Both the position numbers and the translations under genes were made by a program. Under the pieces are notes generated by a model that did not search any database, had not been told where the DNA came from, and saw nothing but the letters and a program-made list of their open reading frames with translations. A DNA stretch of 64,000 bases, from the NCBI GenBank assembly GCA_027484575.1, contig JAIXSQ010000016.1, positions 1 to 64,000 of the forward strand, given 5' to 3'. Source of the stretch: Comamonadaceae bacterium (GTDB taxonomy: Bacteria > Pseudomonadota > Gammaproteobacteria > Burkholderiales > Burkholderiaceae_C). Shown here piece by piece: positions 41,332 through 51,274 of this stretch (the first letter of the stretch is position 1; every line of letters starts with the position of its first letter).

Positions 41332-43191
41332 TATCTTCGAGCCCAGCTCCACCACCGCGTTGTTCGGCAGCTTCAGGAAGTCGGCCGCGGCGCTGGCGTT
41401 CTGGTGCATCTTGGCGAACAGCTTCTCGCGCCAGGGCGCCATGCCGCCGCCGATGCTGGGCACCACCACGTCGCGCGACAGGAAGTAGCTGGTCGTCATC
41501 GCGGCGAGCTCGCAGCCGCGGCCGCGCATCTGCTCGAGCGCGCGGGGGATGTCGAAGTCGTTCTTGAAGCCGTAGTGGATCACCACCTGCCAGCAGTTGT
41601 GGCCCAGCGGCTCGACCTCCAGCCGCTTGCCCAGGCCGACCCACGGCACCTCGTGGCTGCGCACCGTCACGAACAGGTTGTTCTCGTGCAGCACCTTGTT
41701 GTGCTTGAGGTTGTGCAGCAGCGCGTTGGGCACGGTGCCGGGCTCGGCCGTCAGGAACACGGCCGTGCCCTCGACCCGGGTGGGCGGGCTGACGAACACC
41801 GATTCGAGGAAGCTGCGCAGGTCGATCGCATCCTCGCGCAGCTTCTCGTTGAGGATCGCGCGGCCCTCTTTCCAGGTCATCATCAGCGCGAAGATCGCGC
41901 CGCCGATCAGCAGCGGGAACCAGCCGCCGTCGGCCAGCTTCAGCAGGTTCGAGGCGAAGAAGGTGACGTCGACCACGAAGAACGCCCCGGTGGCCGCGAT
42001 GCACAGCCACAGCGGGTACTTCCAGCCGTAGCGGATCACGAAGAAGGTCAGCACCGTCGTGATCAGCATGTCGAGCGTGACGGCGATGCCGTAGGCGGCG
42101 GCCAGGCTGCTGGACGAGCGGAACAGCACCACGGCCAGCACGATGGCCACGAACAGGCCCCAGTTGACGAACGGGATGTAGATCTGCCCGGTCTCGCGCA
42201 CGCTGGTGTGCTCCACGGCCAGCCGCGGCAGGTAGCCCAGCTGCACCACCTGCTTGGTGACGCTGAAGGCGCCGGTGATCAGCGCCTGCGACGCGATCAC
42301 GGTGGCCAGCGTGGCCAGCACCACCAGCGGCAGCGTCGCCCACTCGGGCGCCATCAGGTAGAACGGGTTCTTCACCGCCTCGGGCCGCTCGAGCAGCAGC
42401 GCGCCCTGGCCGAAGTAGTTGAGGGTGAGCGCCGGCATCACCACGCTGAACCAGGCCAGCCGGATCGGCTTCTTGCCGAAGTGGCCCAGGTCGGCGTACA
42501 GCGCCTCGGCGCCGGTCACGCACAGCACCACCGCACCCAGGATGACGAAGGTGGTGCCCGGGTGCGCCCACAGGAAGCCGAGCGCATGGTGCGGGCTGAG
42601 GGCCGCCAGGATCTCGGGGTGGCGCACGATGTTGCCGATGCCCAGCACGGCCAGCACGCCGAACCACACCAGGGTGATCGGGCCGAAGAACTTGCCGATG
42701 CCGGTGGTGCCGCGCTTCTGCACCGCGAACAGGCAGAACAGGATCACCAGCGTCAGCGGGATCACCATGGACTTGAAGCGCGGGGACACCACCTCCAGGC
42801 CCTCGACCGCCGACAGCACCGAGATCGCCGGGGTGATGACGCCGTCGCCGTAGAACAGCGAACTGCCGAAGATGCCCACGGCCAGCAGCACGCGGCGCAG
42901 CCGGGGCTGGTCCTTCACGGCCTGCGAGGCCAGCGCCAGCATCGCGATCAGCCCGCCCTCGCCGTTGTTGTCGGCCCGCAGCACGAGCACGACGTACTTG
43001 AGGGAGACGATGACCGTGAGGGTCCAGAAGAAGATCGACAGGATCCCGTAGACGTTCGGGATGGTGAACGGCACGTGCCCGGAGCCGAAGACTTCCTTGA
43101 CGGCGTACAGGACGCTGGTGCCGATGTCGCCGTAGACGACGCCGATCGCGCCGATGGTCAGCGCGGCGAGCGAGGATTTCGAACTTTGCAC
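41323..43191 (-). CDS. kup: Low-affinity potassium uptake protein Kup
   Basis: 622 aa, same length as E. coli Kup. It has about 12 membrane spans and a cytoplasmic C-terminal domain. N-terminal motif IGVVYGDIGTSVLYAVKEVF, then FYGDGVITPAISVLSAVEGL and GTAVFLT near the tail are diagnostic. It is an H+/K+ symporter. It is on the same strand as gshA, 132 bp downstream of it. Confidence 0.96.
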   Translation of the reverse strand: MQSSKSSLAALTIGAIGVVYGDIGTSVLYAVKEVFGSGHVPFTIPNVYGILSIFFWTLTVIVSLKYVVLVLRADNNGEGGLIAMLALASQAVKDQPRLRRVLLAVGIFGSSLFYGDGVITPAISVLSAVEGLEVVSPRFKSMVIPLTLVILFCLFAVQKRGTTGIGKFFGPITLVWFGVLAVLGIGNIVRHPEILAALSPHHALGFLWAHPGTTFVILGAVVLCVTGAEALYADLGHFGKKPIRLAWFSVVMPALTLNYFGQGALLLERPEAVKNPFYLMAPEWATLPLVVLATLATVIASQALITGAFSVTKQVVQLGYLPRLAVEHTSVRETGQIYIPFVNWGLFVAIVLAVVLFRSSSSLAAAYGIAVTLDMLITTVLTFFVIRYGWKYPLWLCIAATGAFFVVDVTFFASNLLKLADGGWFPLLIGGAIFALMMTWKEGRAILNEKLREDAIDLRSFLESVFVSPPTRVEGTAVFLTAEPGTVPNALLHNLKHNKVLHENNLFVTVRSHEVPWVGLGKRLEVEPLGHNCWQVVIHYGFKNDFDIPRALEQMRGRGCELAAMTTSYFLSRDVVVPSIGGGMAPWREKLFAKMHQNASAAADFLKLPNNAVVELGSKIEI

Positions 43192-43323
43192 GCAAGAGGC
43201 CCGTCTGGGGCCCGCCCGGGGGCAGGCGGCGGGTTTTCCGGTTCCTGGGGGACCGCTATTGTGCGCCGCGGCAAGCCGGCCGGGAATGACCGCGCGGCGG
43301 GCGGCGGGCGCCCGCGGTCGCGC

Positions 43324-44616
43324 TCACTCGTAGGTCTCGGCCTCGGGGTCGGTGGCCTCGAGTTCGTAGCTGGCCGCCAGCATGGCCAGGCGGCCGATCA
43401 CGCCGTACATGTAGAAGCGGTTGGGCGCGCTGGCACCGGGCTTCTGGCCGGGTTGCGGCAGGCGGTTGCTCTCGGCGAAGGCCAGGGGCACGTAGCCGGC
43501 GCCGGGTGCATTGAGGTTCTCGTCGATGCCGCGCTCGGGGTGCACGCGGTAGAAGCCGCCCACCACGTAGCGGTCCATGGTGTAGACCACCGGCTCGGCC
43601 ACCGCGTCGTTGATGCGCTCGTAGGTGGCCACGCCTTCCTGGATGATCACGTCGCTGGTGGGCGCGCCGTCGCGCGCGGGCGCCAGGCGGGCCTTGCCGG
43701 TGCGCAGGGGCTCCAGGTCCCGCACGTCGCGCACCGTCATGATGCCCAGGCCGTCGGTGCCGTTGTCGGCCTTGACGATCACGAACGGCTTCTCGTTGAT
43801 GCCGTATTCCTTGTACTTCTTGCGCACCCGCGTGAGCATCGCGTCGACGTTGCTGGTCAGGCACTCCATGCCGCTGCCCTGGGCCAGGTCGACCTCGCCG
43901 CAGCGGTTGAACATGGGGTTGATCAGCCAGGGGTCGATGCCCAGCAGCTTGCCGAAGCGCTTGGACACCTCCTCGTAGCTCTGGAAGTGGCGGCTCTTGC
44001 GGCGCACCGACCAGCCCGCGTGCAGCGGCGGCAGCAGGTACTGCTCGTGCAGGTCCTCCAGGATGCCCGGCGCGCCGGCCGACAGGTCGTTGTTCAGCAG
44101 GATCGTGCAGGGGTCGAAGTCCTTGAGCCCCAGGCGGTACTGGCTGCGCACCACCGGCTCGAGCACCACCTGCTCGCCGGTGGGCAGCTCGATGGTGGTG
44201 GGCTCCTTGATCTCGGGATCGATGGAGCCGATGCGCACGTTCAGGCCGGCCATGTGGAAGATGCGCTGCAGCTGCAGCACGTTGGCCAGGTAGAAGGTGT
44301 TGCGCCGGTGGTTCTCGGGGATCACCAGCAGGTTGCGCGCCTCGGGGCAGATCTTCTCGATGGCCGCCATGGCGGCCTGCACCGCCAGCGGCAGCATCTC
44401 GGGCGTCAGGTTGTGCCAGCCGCCGGGAAACAGGTTGGTGTCCACCGGCGCCAGCTTGAAGCCGGCGTTGCGCACGTCGACCGAGGCATAGAACGGCGGC
44501 GTGTGCTCCATCCACTCGAGCCGGAACCAGCGCTCGATCGCCGGCATGGATTCGATGATGCGCTGCTCGAGCTCGTTGATCGGGCCGTTCAGCGCGGTGA
44601 TCAGGTGGGGGACCAT
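43324..44616 (-). CDS. gshA: Glutamate--cysteine ligase (proteobacterial type)
   Basis: 430 aa. Makes gamma-glutamylcysteine. It belongs to the compact betaproteobacterial/Acidithiobacillus type rather than E. coli GshA: PFYASVDVRNAGFKLAPVD, NLFPGGWHNL, PENHRRNTFY, FVIVKADNGTDGLGIMTV and RVHPERGIDENLNAPG are typical. It opens a minus-strand run toward kup. Confidence 0.94.
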   Translation of the reverse strand: MVPHLITALNGPINELEQRIIESMPAIERWFRLEWMEHTPPFYASVDVRNAGFKLAPVDTNLFPGGWHNLTPEMLPLAVQAAMAAIEKICPEARNLLVIPENHRRNTFYLANVLQLQRIFHMAGLNVRIGSIDPEIKEPTTIELPTGEQVVLEPVVRSQYRLGLKDFDPCTILLNNDLSAGAPGILEDLHEQYLLPPLHAGWSVRRKSRHFQSYEEVSKRFGKLLGIDPWLINPMFNRCGEVDLAQGSGMECLTSNVDAMLTRVRKKYKEYGINEKPFVIVKADNGTDGLGIMTVRDVRDLEPLRTGKARLAPARDGAPTSDVIIQEGVATYERINDAVAEPVVYTMDRYVVGGFYRVHPERGIDENLNAPGAGYVPLAFAESNRLPQPGQKPGASAPNRFYMYGVIGRLAMLAASYELEATDPEAETYE

Positions 44617-44707
44617 GGGGAACCTTCTGGATGCGGACGGGCTGTCCGGCGGACTGCGTCAGCCATTGTAGGAAGCTGGGGGCGCCGGCCCGGCGCGCAA
44701 GGGCGGC

Positions 44708-45718
44708 TCAGCCTTGCCGGGCGAACGGCAGGTTCAGCAGCAGGTTCTGCGGCTTCAGACGCAGCCGGCTGGCCTCGTCCATCGCCATGGCCAGCCAGAC
44801 CGGCTGGCCGGCCACCTCGGGCCGCATGGCCGACGGCTCGTCGAACTCGAGCCTGAACAGGCACAGCATGCGCTGGCCCGCGGCGGCGTCGACGTCCTCG
44901 CCGCGGTACAGGGCATTGAGCACCGCGCTGGCCTGCGCATCCAGGCCGACGTGCCAGACCCAGGCGTCCTCGTCGATCTCGCGCGCCAGCTGTACCCGCA
45001 CGGTGGTGCCGGCGAAGTGCGCCACCCAGCGCTCGATCACGCGGCACAGCGCGTCCAGCCCCGGCTGGCCGTGGTTCAGCTGCAGCACCAGGTCGTGCGC
45101 CTCGCTGCGGTCCCAGTACGCGTCGGCGGCCTCGGGCAGCAGCACGTCGAGTTCGGCGCTGCGCACGGTGGCGCCGGCGGCCTTGAGCAGGTCGCCCAGC
45201 GTGCCGAAGGTGGCGGTGGCACGACGCTCGACGACCTCGTCGTCGGCGGCCATCACCTCGCCCTGCTCCAGCACCGAGACGCGCTGCGGCCGGAACAGCA
45301 TCTCGGCGGCGCGGGCCTCGAAGGCATCGGGCGCGTCGCCCAGCACGTGGCGCAGCAGCACCTGCGTCAGCTGGTGCACCAGCAGCGGCGGCACGTCGAT
45401 GTCGCCGCGGAACAGCTGCAGGTAGCTGGCCTCGAGCGTCGGCCGCGCGAGCAGCCGGTCCCGGAAGCGCAGGAACACGCGGTAGTTGCCCTGCGCGTCC
45501 GCATCGGCCAGCGTGGCGATGCGCGCCTCGTCGACCGCGAGCCGGGGCGTGTCCTGCAGCGCGGCGTGCAGCGCCAGTTCGGCGTTGCACGACTCGGGCA
45601 CGGGCGCGAGCTCGGGCCGGCCCAGCAGGGCGCGCAGGAAGTCGTCGGTGACCACGAGCCGGCCGTCGGCGTCGCGCGCCAGCAGGTCGTAGCCGCAGGA
45701 AGGCCAGTAGGCGGGCAT
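44708..45718 (-). CDS. Conserved hypothetical protein (DUF6352-like)
   Basis: 336 aa, soluble, acidic, no membrane segment or signal. It begins MPAYWPSCGYDLLARDADG and ends in a DEASRLRLKPQNLLLNLPFARQG tail. It resembles a conserved Burkholderiales family that I believe is DUF6352; the assignment is from memory and tentative. It follows proA by 13 bp on the same strand, so it is the end of the leuS-lptE-holA-proA unit. No function can be given. Confidence 0.65.
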   Translation of the reverse strand: MPAYWPSCGYDLLARDADGRLVVTDDFLRALLGRPELAPVPESCNAELALHAALQDTPRLAVDEARIATLADADAQGNYRVFLRFRDRLLARPTLEASYLQLFRGDIDVPPLLVHQLTQVLLRHVLGDAPDAFEARAAEMLFRPQRVSVLEQGEVMAADDEVVERRATATFGTLGDLLKAAGATVRSAELDVLLPEAADAYWDRSEAHDLVLQLNHGQPGLDALCRVIERWVAHFAGTTVRVQLAREIDEDAWVWHVGLDAQASAVLNALYRGEDVDAAAGQRMLCLFRLEFDEPSAMRPEVAGQPVWLAMAMDEASRLRLKPQNLLLNLPFARQG

Positions 45719-45731
45719 GGCGGCGCTCGGG

Positions 45732-47012
45732 TTAGCGGCGGATCTCGCCCTGGCCCAGCACCACCCACTTGAGCGAGGTCAGGCCTTCGAGGCCGACCGG
45801 GCCGCGGGCGTGGAACTTGTCGGTGCTGATGCCGATCTCGGCGCCCAGCCCGTACTCGAAGCCGTCGGCGAAGCGGGTGCTGGCGTTGACCATGACGCTG
45901 GCCGAGTCGACCTCGCGCAGGAAGCGCTGGGCGTGCACGTGGTCGCGCGTGACGATGGCGTCGGTGTGGTGGCTGCCGTAGCGGTTGATGTGGGCGATGG
46001 CCTCGTCCAGGCCGGCGACCACCTTGATGCTGACGATGGGCGCGAGGTATTCCTCGGACCAGTCCTGCTCGGTCGCGGCGACGACCTGCGCGCCGGCCAC
46101 GCCGGCCAGCAGGGCGCGGGCCTCGGGGTCGCAGCGCATCTCCACGCCCTTGGCCGCGTACACCGCGCCGACGCGCGGCAGGAAGGCCGCGGCCACGCCG
46201 CGCGCCACCAGCAGGCCCTCGGTGGCGTTGCAGGGGCTGTACTTCTGCGTCTTGCCGTTGTCGGCCAGGGTGACGGCCATCTCCAGGTCGCAGGGGTCGT
46301 CGACGTAGGTGTGGCAGTTGCCGTCCAGGTGCTTGATGACGGGCACCTTGGCCTCGCGCGCGATGCGCTCGATCAGGCCCTTGCCGCCGCGCGGGATCAC
46401 GACGTCGACGAACTCGGGCATGGCGATCAGCTGGCCCACGGCTTCGCGGTCGGTGGTCTGCACCAGTTGCACCGCGTCGGCGGGCAGGCCGGCTTCGGCC
46501 AGCGCCTCGCGCACCAGCTGCGCCAGCGCCCGGTTGGAGTCGATCGCCTCGGAGCCGCCGCGCAGGATGCAGGCGTTGCCGCTCTTGACCGACAGGCTGG
46601 CGGCCTCGATGGTCACGTTGGGCCGGCTCTCGAAGATCATGCCGAACACGCCCAGCGGCACGCGCATGCGGCCCACGCGGATGCCGCTGGGCTGCTGGGT
46701 CATGCCGTGGATCTCGCCGATGATGTCCGGCATGGCCGCCAGCTGCTCGCAGCCTTCGGCCAGGGTGTCCAGGATGCGCGGGGTGAGCTTCAGGCGGTCG
46801 ACCATGGGCTCGGCCAGGCCGGCCGCGCGGGCACGCGCCAGGTCCAGCGCGTTGGCGGCGGCCAGCGCGTCGCCGCTGGCGCGCAGCCGGCGGGCGATGG
46901 CGCGCAGCGCCGCGTTCTTGGCCGCGGCGCTGGCGGCCGACATGGCGCCGCTGGCCGCACGCGCATTGGCGCCCAGCGACCGCATGTGCTCGGTGATGTT
47001 CAGCGCGTTCAC
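45732..47012 (-). CDS. proA: Gamma-glutamyl phosphate reductase
   Basis: 426 aa NADPH-dependent enzyme of proline synthesis. Family motifs are GVFGMIFESRPNVTIEAASL, SGNACILRGGSEA, IPRGGKGLI, KHLDGNCHTYVD, the catalytic Cys in PCNATEGLLV, and VNASTRFADGFEYGLGAEIGIST. It starts with GTG at 47012, overlapping the holA stop by 4 nt. proB is not in the window. Confidence 0.95.
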   Translation of the reverse strand: MNALNITEHMRSLGANARAASGAMSAASAAAKNAALRAIARRLRASGDALAAANALDLARARAAGLAEPMVDRLKLTPRILDTLAEGCEQLAAMPDIIGEIHGMTQQPSGIRVGRMRVPLGVFGMIFESRPNVTIEAASLSVKSGNACILRGGSEAIDSNRALAQLVREALAEAGLPADAVQLVQTTDREAVGQLIAMPEFVDVVIPRGGKGLIERIAREAKVPVIKHLDGNCHTYVDDPCDLEMAVTLADNGKTQKYSPCNATEGLLVARGVAAAFLPRVGAVYAAKGVEMRCDPEARALLAGVAGAQVVAATEQDWSEEYLAPIVSIKVVAGLDEAIAHINRYGSHHTDAIVTRDHVHAQRFLREVDSASVMVNASTRFADGFEYGLGAEIGISTDKFHARGPVGLEGLTSLKWVVLGQGEIRR

Positions 47013-48097
47013 GCCGCGATTGTCCCACGGGGGTTGGAGCCCCTGCCCTGCGAGGCGCATTCCTGGCACAGCTGCAGTGCCAGCCGGTGCAGCGCCTGCC
47101 AGCCGTCGGTCGGCCAGCCCGGGGCCTTCAGGCCCTTGACGATGCCGTCGACCACATGCGCCCCGTGCAGCAGGTTGTCGAGCGCCGTGCCCGACAGGCG
47201 GGGCAGCACCCGCTCGAACAGCCGCTCCTTCAGGCCCCACACGCGCTGCTCGCGCAGCGCCACCGGCAGCGGCCGGCCGGCGGCCATGGCGTCGTGCACG
47301 CGCTTGAGCGCACGGATGTCCTCGGCCAGCGTGTAGTGCACCAGCACCTCGGCCTCGCCCTCGGCCTGCAGGCCGTCGAGCATGCGCTGCACCCGGGCGG
47401 CCTGGCCGGCCAGCACCGCCTCGGAGAGCTTGAACACGTCGTAGCGCGCGACGTTGAGCACCGCCGCCTCGACCTGCTCGAACGACAGCTCGCCGGCCGG
47501 GTACAGGAGCGCGAGCTTCTGGATCTCCTGGTGCGCCGCCAGCAGGTTGCCCTCGACGCGGTCGGCGAAGAACTGCAGCGTGCGCTGGCCCTCCTCGCCC
47601 GCCGCCACCCGCTGCTGCTGGCGCGCCAGCCGCTGCGCCAGCCACTGCGGCAGCGCGGAGCGCTCGACCGGCTCGAGCTGGATGGTCACGCCGTGGCCGT
47701 CCAGCGCAGCGAACCAGGCGCTGGACTTGGTCATGCGGTCCAGCCGCGGCAGCAGCACCAGGGTCAGCGTGCCCTCGTTGCCCGCGGCCGCCTGCGCGAT
47801 CTGCTGCAGCGCGGCGCTGCCGTCCTTGCCCGGCTTGCCCGAGGGGATGCGGACCTCGACGATCTGCCGGTCGGCGAACAGGCTGAGCGAGCCGCCGGCG
47901 GCGAGCACCTCGCTCCAGTCAAAGTGCGCGCCGGCGACCGTGTGCACCGTGCGCTCGGTGTAGCCCTGCGCGCGCGCGGCGGCGCGGATCGCGTCGGCGG
48001 CCTCCTGCACCAGCAGCGGCTCGTCGCCGTGCAGGGTGTAGAGCGGACGCAGGCCCTTGCCCAGGTGGGCGGCCAGCTGCGCGGCGGCCAGCTGCAT
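47009..48097 (-). CDS. holA: DNA polymerase III subunit delta
   Basis: 362 aa clamp-loader subunit. N-terminal LYTLHGDEPLLVQEAADAIR, then IVEVRIPSGKPGKDGSAAL and the C-terminal HYTLAEDIRALKRVHDAM match the delta family. It lies 2 nt after lptE and overlaps proA. leuS-lptE-holA order is conserved in proteobacteria. Confidence 0.93.
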   Translation of the reverse strand: MQLAAAQLAAHLGKGLRPLYTLHGDEPLLVQEAADAIRAAARAQGYTERTVHTVAGAHFDWSEVLAAGGSLSLFADRQIVEVRIPSGKPGKDGSAALQQIAQAAAGNEGTLTLVLLPRLDRMTKSSAWFAALDGHGVTIQLEPVERSALPQWLAQRLARQQQRVAAGEEGQRTLQFFADRVEGNLLAAHQEIQKLALLYPAGELSFEQVEAAVLNVARYDVFKLSEAVLAGQAARVQRMLDGLQAEGEAEVLVHYTLAEDIRALKRVHDAMAAGRPLPVALREQRVWGLKERLFERVLPRLSGTALDNLLHGAHVVDGIVKGLKAPGWPTDGWQALHRLALQLCQECASQGRGSNPRGTIAA

Positions 48098-48099
48098 GC

Positions 48100-48597
48100 T
48101 CAGGCCACCGACTTGACCGCGGCCAGGCGGCGCAGGATCTGCTGCACGATGTCGGTCTGCATGTCGCGGTACAGCAGCACCTCCTCGGCCTCCTTGGCCA
48201 GCACGCTGGACTCGTTGAAGCTCACGTCGCGCTGCTGCGTGATCTCGGTGGACGGGATCAGCTCGGTGCCGCCGGGCGTGCGCAGCCGGAAGGTCACGCG
48301 CAGGCGCAGCTGGAACTCGCGCACCTGGCCGCTCGTGTTCAGCGCCACGATGACTTTCTGCCGGAAGTCGCCCAGCAGGTCGAAGATCACGTCGGCCTGC
48401 GAGGGCGCTGCCGTGAGCGGCAGCACCTGCACGTTGCCGGCGCCCACCAGGTTGCGGCGCAGCTCGTTGGACACCGGGCCCGCGTTCGGGATGGCGATGC
48501 TGCGGAAGGCGAAGTCGGGCGCCTGGCGCAGCGCGAAGCCGCAGCCGCCCAGCAGGGCGGCGGCAGGGGCGGCGGCGAGCAGCTGGCGGCGGCGCAT
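48100..48597 (-). CDS. lptE: LPS-assembly lipoprotein LptE
   Basis: 165 aa with a lipoprotein signal (LLAAAPAAALLGGCGFALRQ, lipobox LGGC with Cys19). It plugs the LptD outer-membrane pore. The GCGFALRQ start of the mature protein is typical. It is 3 nt after leuS and 2 nt before holA. Confidence 0.92.
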   Translation of the reverse strand: MRRRQLLAAAPAAALLGGCGFALRQAPDFAFRSIAIPNAGPVSNELRRNLVGAGNVQVLPLTAAPSQADVIFDLLGDFRQKVIVALNTSGQVREFQLRLRVTFRLRTPGGTELIPSTEITQQRDVSFNESSVLAKEAEEVLLYRDMQTDIVQQILRRLAAVKSVA

Positions 48598-48600
48598 GGC

Positions 48601-51216
48601 TCAGACCACCACGTTGACCAGCCGGCCCGGCACCACCACCACCTTCTTGGGCGTGGCGCCGGCGGCGAACTTCTGGAAGGCCTCGCTGGCCAGCGCCACG
48701 CGCTCGATCTCGGCCTTGTCGGCACCCGCGGGCACCGCGACCGCGCCGCGGGTCTTGCCGTTGACCTGCAGCACCAGCTCGATCTCGTCCTGCACCAGCG
48801 CGGCCTCGTCGACCTGCGGCCAGGGCGCGTCGAGCAGCTCGCCCAGGCGCTGCGCGTAGCCCATGTCCTGCCACAGGCCGTGCGCCAGGTGCGGGGTGGC
48901 CGGGTAGAGCACGCGCAGCAGGATGCCGAAGCCCTCGCGCAGCGCCTCGGCGCCGCCGGCCACGTCCTGCAGCTTGGCGTCCTCGAGCGCGTTGAGCATC
49001 TTCATCGCGCCCGAGACCACGGTGTTGTATTGCATGCGCTGGTAGTCGTAGTCGACCTGGCGCAGCACGGTATGGATCTCGCGCCGCAGGGCCTGGGCGG
49101 CCTTGCCGTAGCTGGCGGCCTGCTCCGACGCGCCGGCGCCCAGCCGCGCGCCGAAGTTCCAGACCCGGCGCAGGAAGCGGTAGCTGCCCTCCAGGGCACT
49201 GTCGTTCCATTCCAGCGTCGCCTCGGGCGGCGCGGTGAACATGGTGTACAGCCGGGCGGTGTCGGCGCCGTACTTCTCGATCAGGTCCTGCGGGTCGACG
49301 CCGTTGTTCTTGGACTTGGACATCGTGGTCCAGCCCTCGTAGGTGACGGGCAGGCCGTCGGCCTTGGCCGTGGCCGAGACCACCTTGGCGTGCTCGTCGC
49401 GGACGATGTCCAGCTCGTGCGCCCAGTAGTACTGCTTGCCGGTGGTGGTGCGCGAGTACGCCTCGTTGAGCACCATGCCCTGCGTCAGCAGCTTGGTGAA
49501 CGGCTCGTCGATCTGCACCAGGCCCAGGTCGCGCATCACCTTGGTCCAGAAGCGCGCGTACAGCAGGTGCAGGATGGCGTGCTCGATGCCGCCGATGTAC
49601 TGGTCCATCGGCATCCAGTACGCGGCGCCCGCGCCGACCATCGCCTGGTCGTCGGTCGGGTCGCAGTAGCGCATGAAGTACCAGGACGAGTCCACGAAGG
49701 TGTCCATGGTGTCGGTCTCGCGCCGCGACGGCGCGCCGCACACCGGGCAGCTGCAGGCCAGGAAGTCCTCGCGCTTGTTCAGCGGGTTGCCGGTGCCGTC
49801 GGGCACGCAGTCCTGCGGCAGCACCACCGGCAGGTCGCTCTCGGGCACCGGCACCGCGCCGTGCTCGGGGCAATGGATGATGGGGATGGGCGTGCCCCAG
49901 TAGCGCTGGCGGCTGACGCCCCAGTCGCGCAGGCGCCAGGTGGTCTTCTTCTCGCCCAGGCCCTTGGCGGCCAGCGCATGGGCCACGGCGTCGACGGCCT
50001 CGCGGTAGCCGAAGCCCGAATAGTTATCGGAGTTGATGGTGACGCCGCGTTCCTTGTCGCCGTACCAGTCCTGCCAGCGGTGGTAGTCGTAGGTCTCGCC
50101 GTCGACGTGCACCACCTGCACGATGGGCAGGCCGTACTTGAGCGCGAACGCGAAGTCGCGCTCGTCGTGGCCGGGAACGCCCATCACGGCACCGTCGCCG
50201 TAGCCCATGAGCACGTAGTTGCCGACCCACACGTCGATGGCCTTGCCGGTCAGCGGATGCGTGACCTGCAGGCCCGTGGGCATGCCTTCCTTCTCCCGCA
50301 GCGCGAGTTCGGCCTCGGTGGTGCCGCCCTTCTTGCAGTCGGCGATGAACTGCGCCAGCGCGGGGTTGGAGGCCGCCGCGTGCGTGGCCAGCGGATGCTC
50401 GGGCGCCACCGCGCAGAAGGTCACGCCCATGATCGTGTCGGCGCGGGTGGTGAACACGTACATGCGGCCGTCGCCGATCGGCGCGCCGGCGGCGTCGCGG
50501 ATGTCGTGCGGGAAGGCGAAGCGCACGCCCTCGCTGCGGCCGATCCAGTTCTCCTGCATCAGCTTGACCCGCTCGGGCCAGCCGGGCAGCTTGTCCTGCA
50601 CGTGCTCGAGCAGCTCGGCCGCGTAGTCGGTGATCTTCAGGTAGTAGCCGGGGATCTCGCGCTTCTCGACCACGGCGCCGGTGCGCCAGCCCTTGCCGTC
50701 GATCACCTGCTCGTTGGCCAGCACGGTCTGGTCCACCGGGTCCCAGTTCACGACCTGGGTCTTGCGGTAGGCGATGCCCTTCTCGAGCATCTTCAGGAAC
50801 AGCCACTGGTTCCACTTGTAGTAGCTCGGGTCGCAGGTGGCGACCTCGCGCGACCAGTCGATGGCCAGGCCCATCGACTGCATCTGCTTCTTCATGTACG
50901 CGATGTTCTCGTACGTCCACCTGGCCGGCGGCACGCCGTTCTTGAGCGCCGCGTTCTCGGCCGGCAGGCCGAAGGCGTCCCAGCCCATGGGCATCAGGAC
51001 GTTGTAGCCGTTCATGCGCAGGTACCGAGTCAACATGTCGTTGATCGTGTAGTTGCGCACGTGCCCCATGTGCAGCTTGCCGCTGGGGTAGGGCAGCATC
51101 GAGCAGGCGTAGAACTTCTTCCTGCCGGCATCCTCGACCACGCGGTAGGCGTCGCGCGCCGTCCAGTGCGCCTGCGCGGCGCGCTCGACCTCGAGGTGGT
51201 TGTACTTGTCTTGCAT
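48601..51216 (-). CDS. leuS: Leucine--tRNA ligase
   Basis: 871 aa class I synthetase. HIGH motif in PYPSGKLHMGHVRNYTINDM, CP1 editing domain (TRADTIMGVTF, YGDGAVMGVPGHDERD), and KMSKS as TMSKSKNNGVDP. A zinc-ribbon-like CSCPVCGAP is present at about residue 475. Normal length. Confidence 0.97.
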   Translation of the reverse strand: MQDKYNHLEVERAAQAHWTARDAYRVVEDAGRKKFYACSMLPYPSGKLHMGHVRNYTINDMLTRYLRMNGYNVLMPMGWDAFGLPAENAALKNGVPPARWTYENIAYMKKQMQSMGLAIDWSREVATCDPSYYKWNQWLFLKMLEKGIAYRKTQVVNWDPVDQTVLANEQVIDGKGWRTGAVVEKREIPGYYLKITDYAAELLEHVQDKLPGWPERVKLMQENWIGRSEGVRFAFPHDIRDAAGAPIGDGRMYVFTTRADTIMGVTFCAVAPEHPLATHAAASNPALAQFIADCKKGGTTEAELALREKEGMPTGLQVTHPLTGKAIDVWVGNYVLMGYGDGAVMGVPGHDERDFAFALKYGLPIVQVVHVDGETYDYHRWQDWYGDKERGVTINSDNYSGFGYREAVDAVAHALAAKGLGEKKTTWRLRDWGVSRQRYWGTPIPIIHCPEHGAVPVPESDLPVVLPQDCVPDGTGNPLNKREDFLACSCPVCGAPSRRETDTMDTFVDSSWYFMRYCDPTDDQAMVGAGAAYWMPMDQYIGGIEHAILHLLYARFWTKVMRDLGLVQIDEPFTKLLTQGMVLNEAYSRTTTGKQYYWAHELDIVRDEHAKVVSATAKADGLPVTYEGWTTMSKSKNNGVDPQDLIEKYGADTARLYTMFTAPPEATLEWNDSALEGSYRFLRRVWNFGARLGAGASEQAASYGKAAQALRREIHTVLRQVDYDYQRMQYNTVVSGAMKMLNALEDAKLQDVAGGAEALREGFGILLRVLYPATPHLAHGLWQDMGYAQRLGELLDAPWPQVDEAALVQDEIELVLQVNGKTRGAVAVPAGADKAEIERVALASEAFQKFAAGATPKKVVVVPGRLVNVVV

Positions 51217-51274
51217 GGGGCCAAATTCTAAGGAGGCGGCCCGGCCGTCCCGGGTCCGCGGTGGGAGGCCCGCG

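Noticed and set aside
41404..44856. A 1150-codon plus-strand open frame opposite kup and gshA
   Set aside because: It is a His/Gln/Arg-rich shadow of two clearly conserved minus-strand genes.
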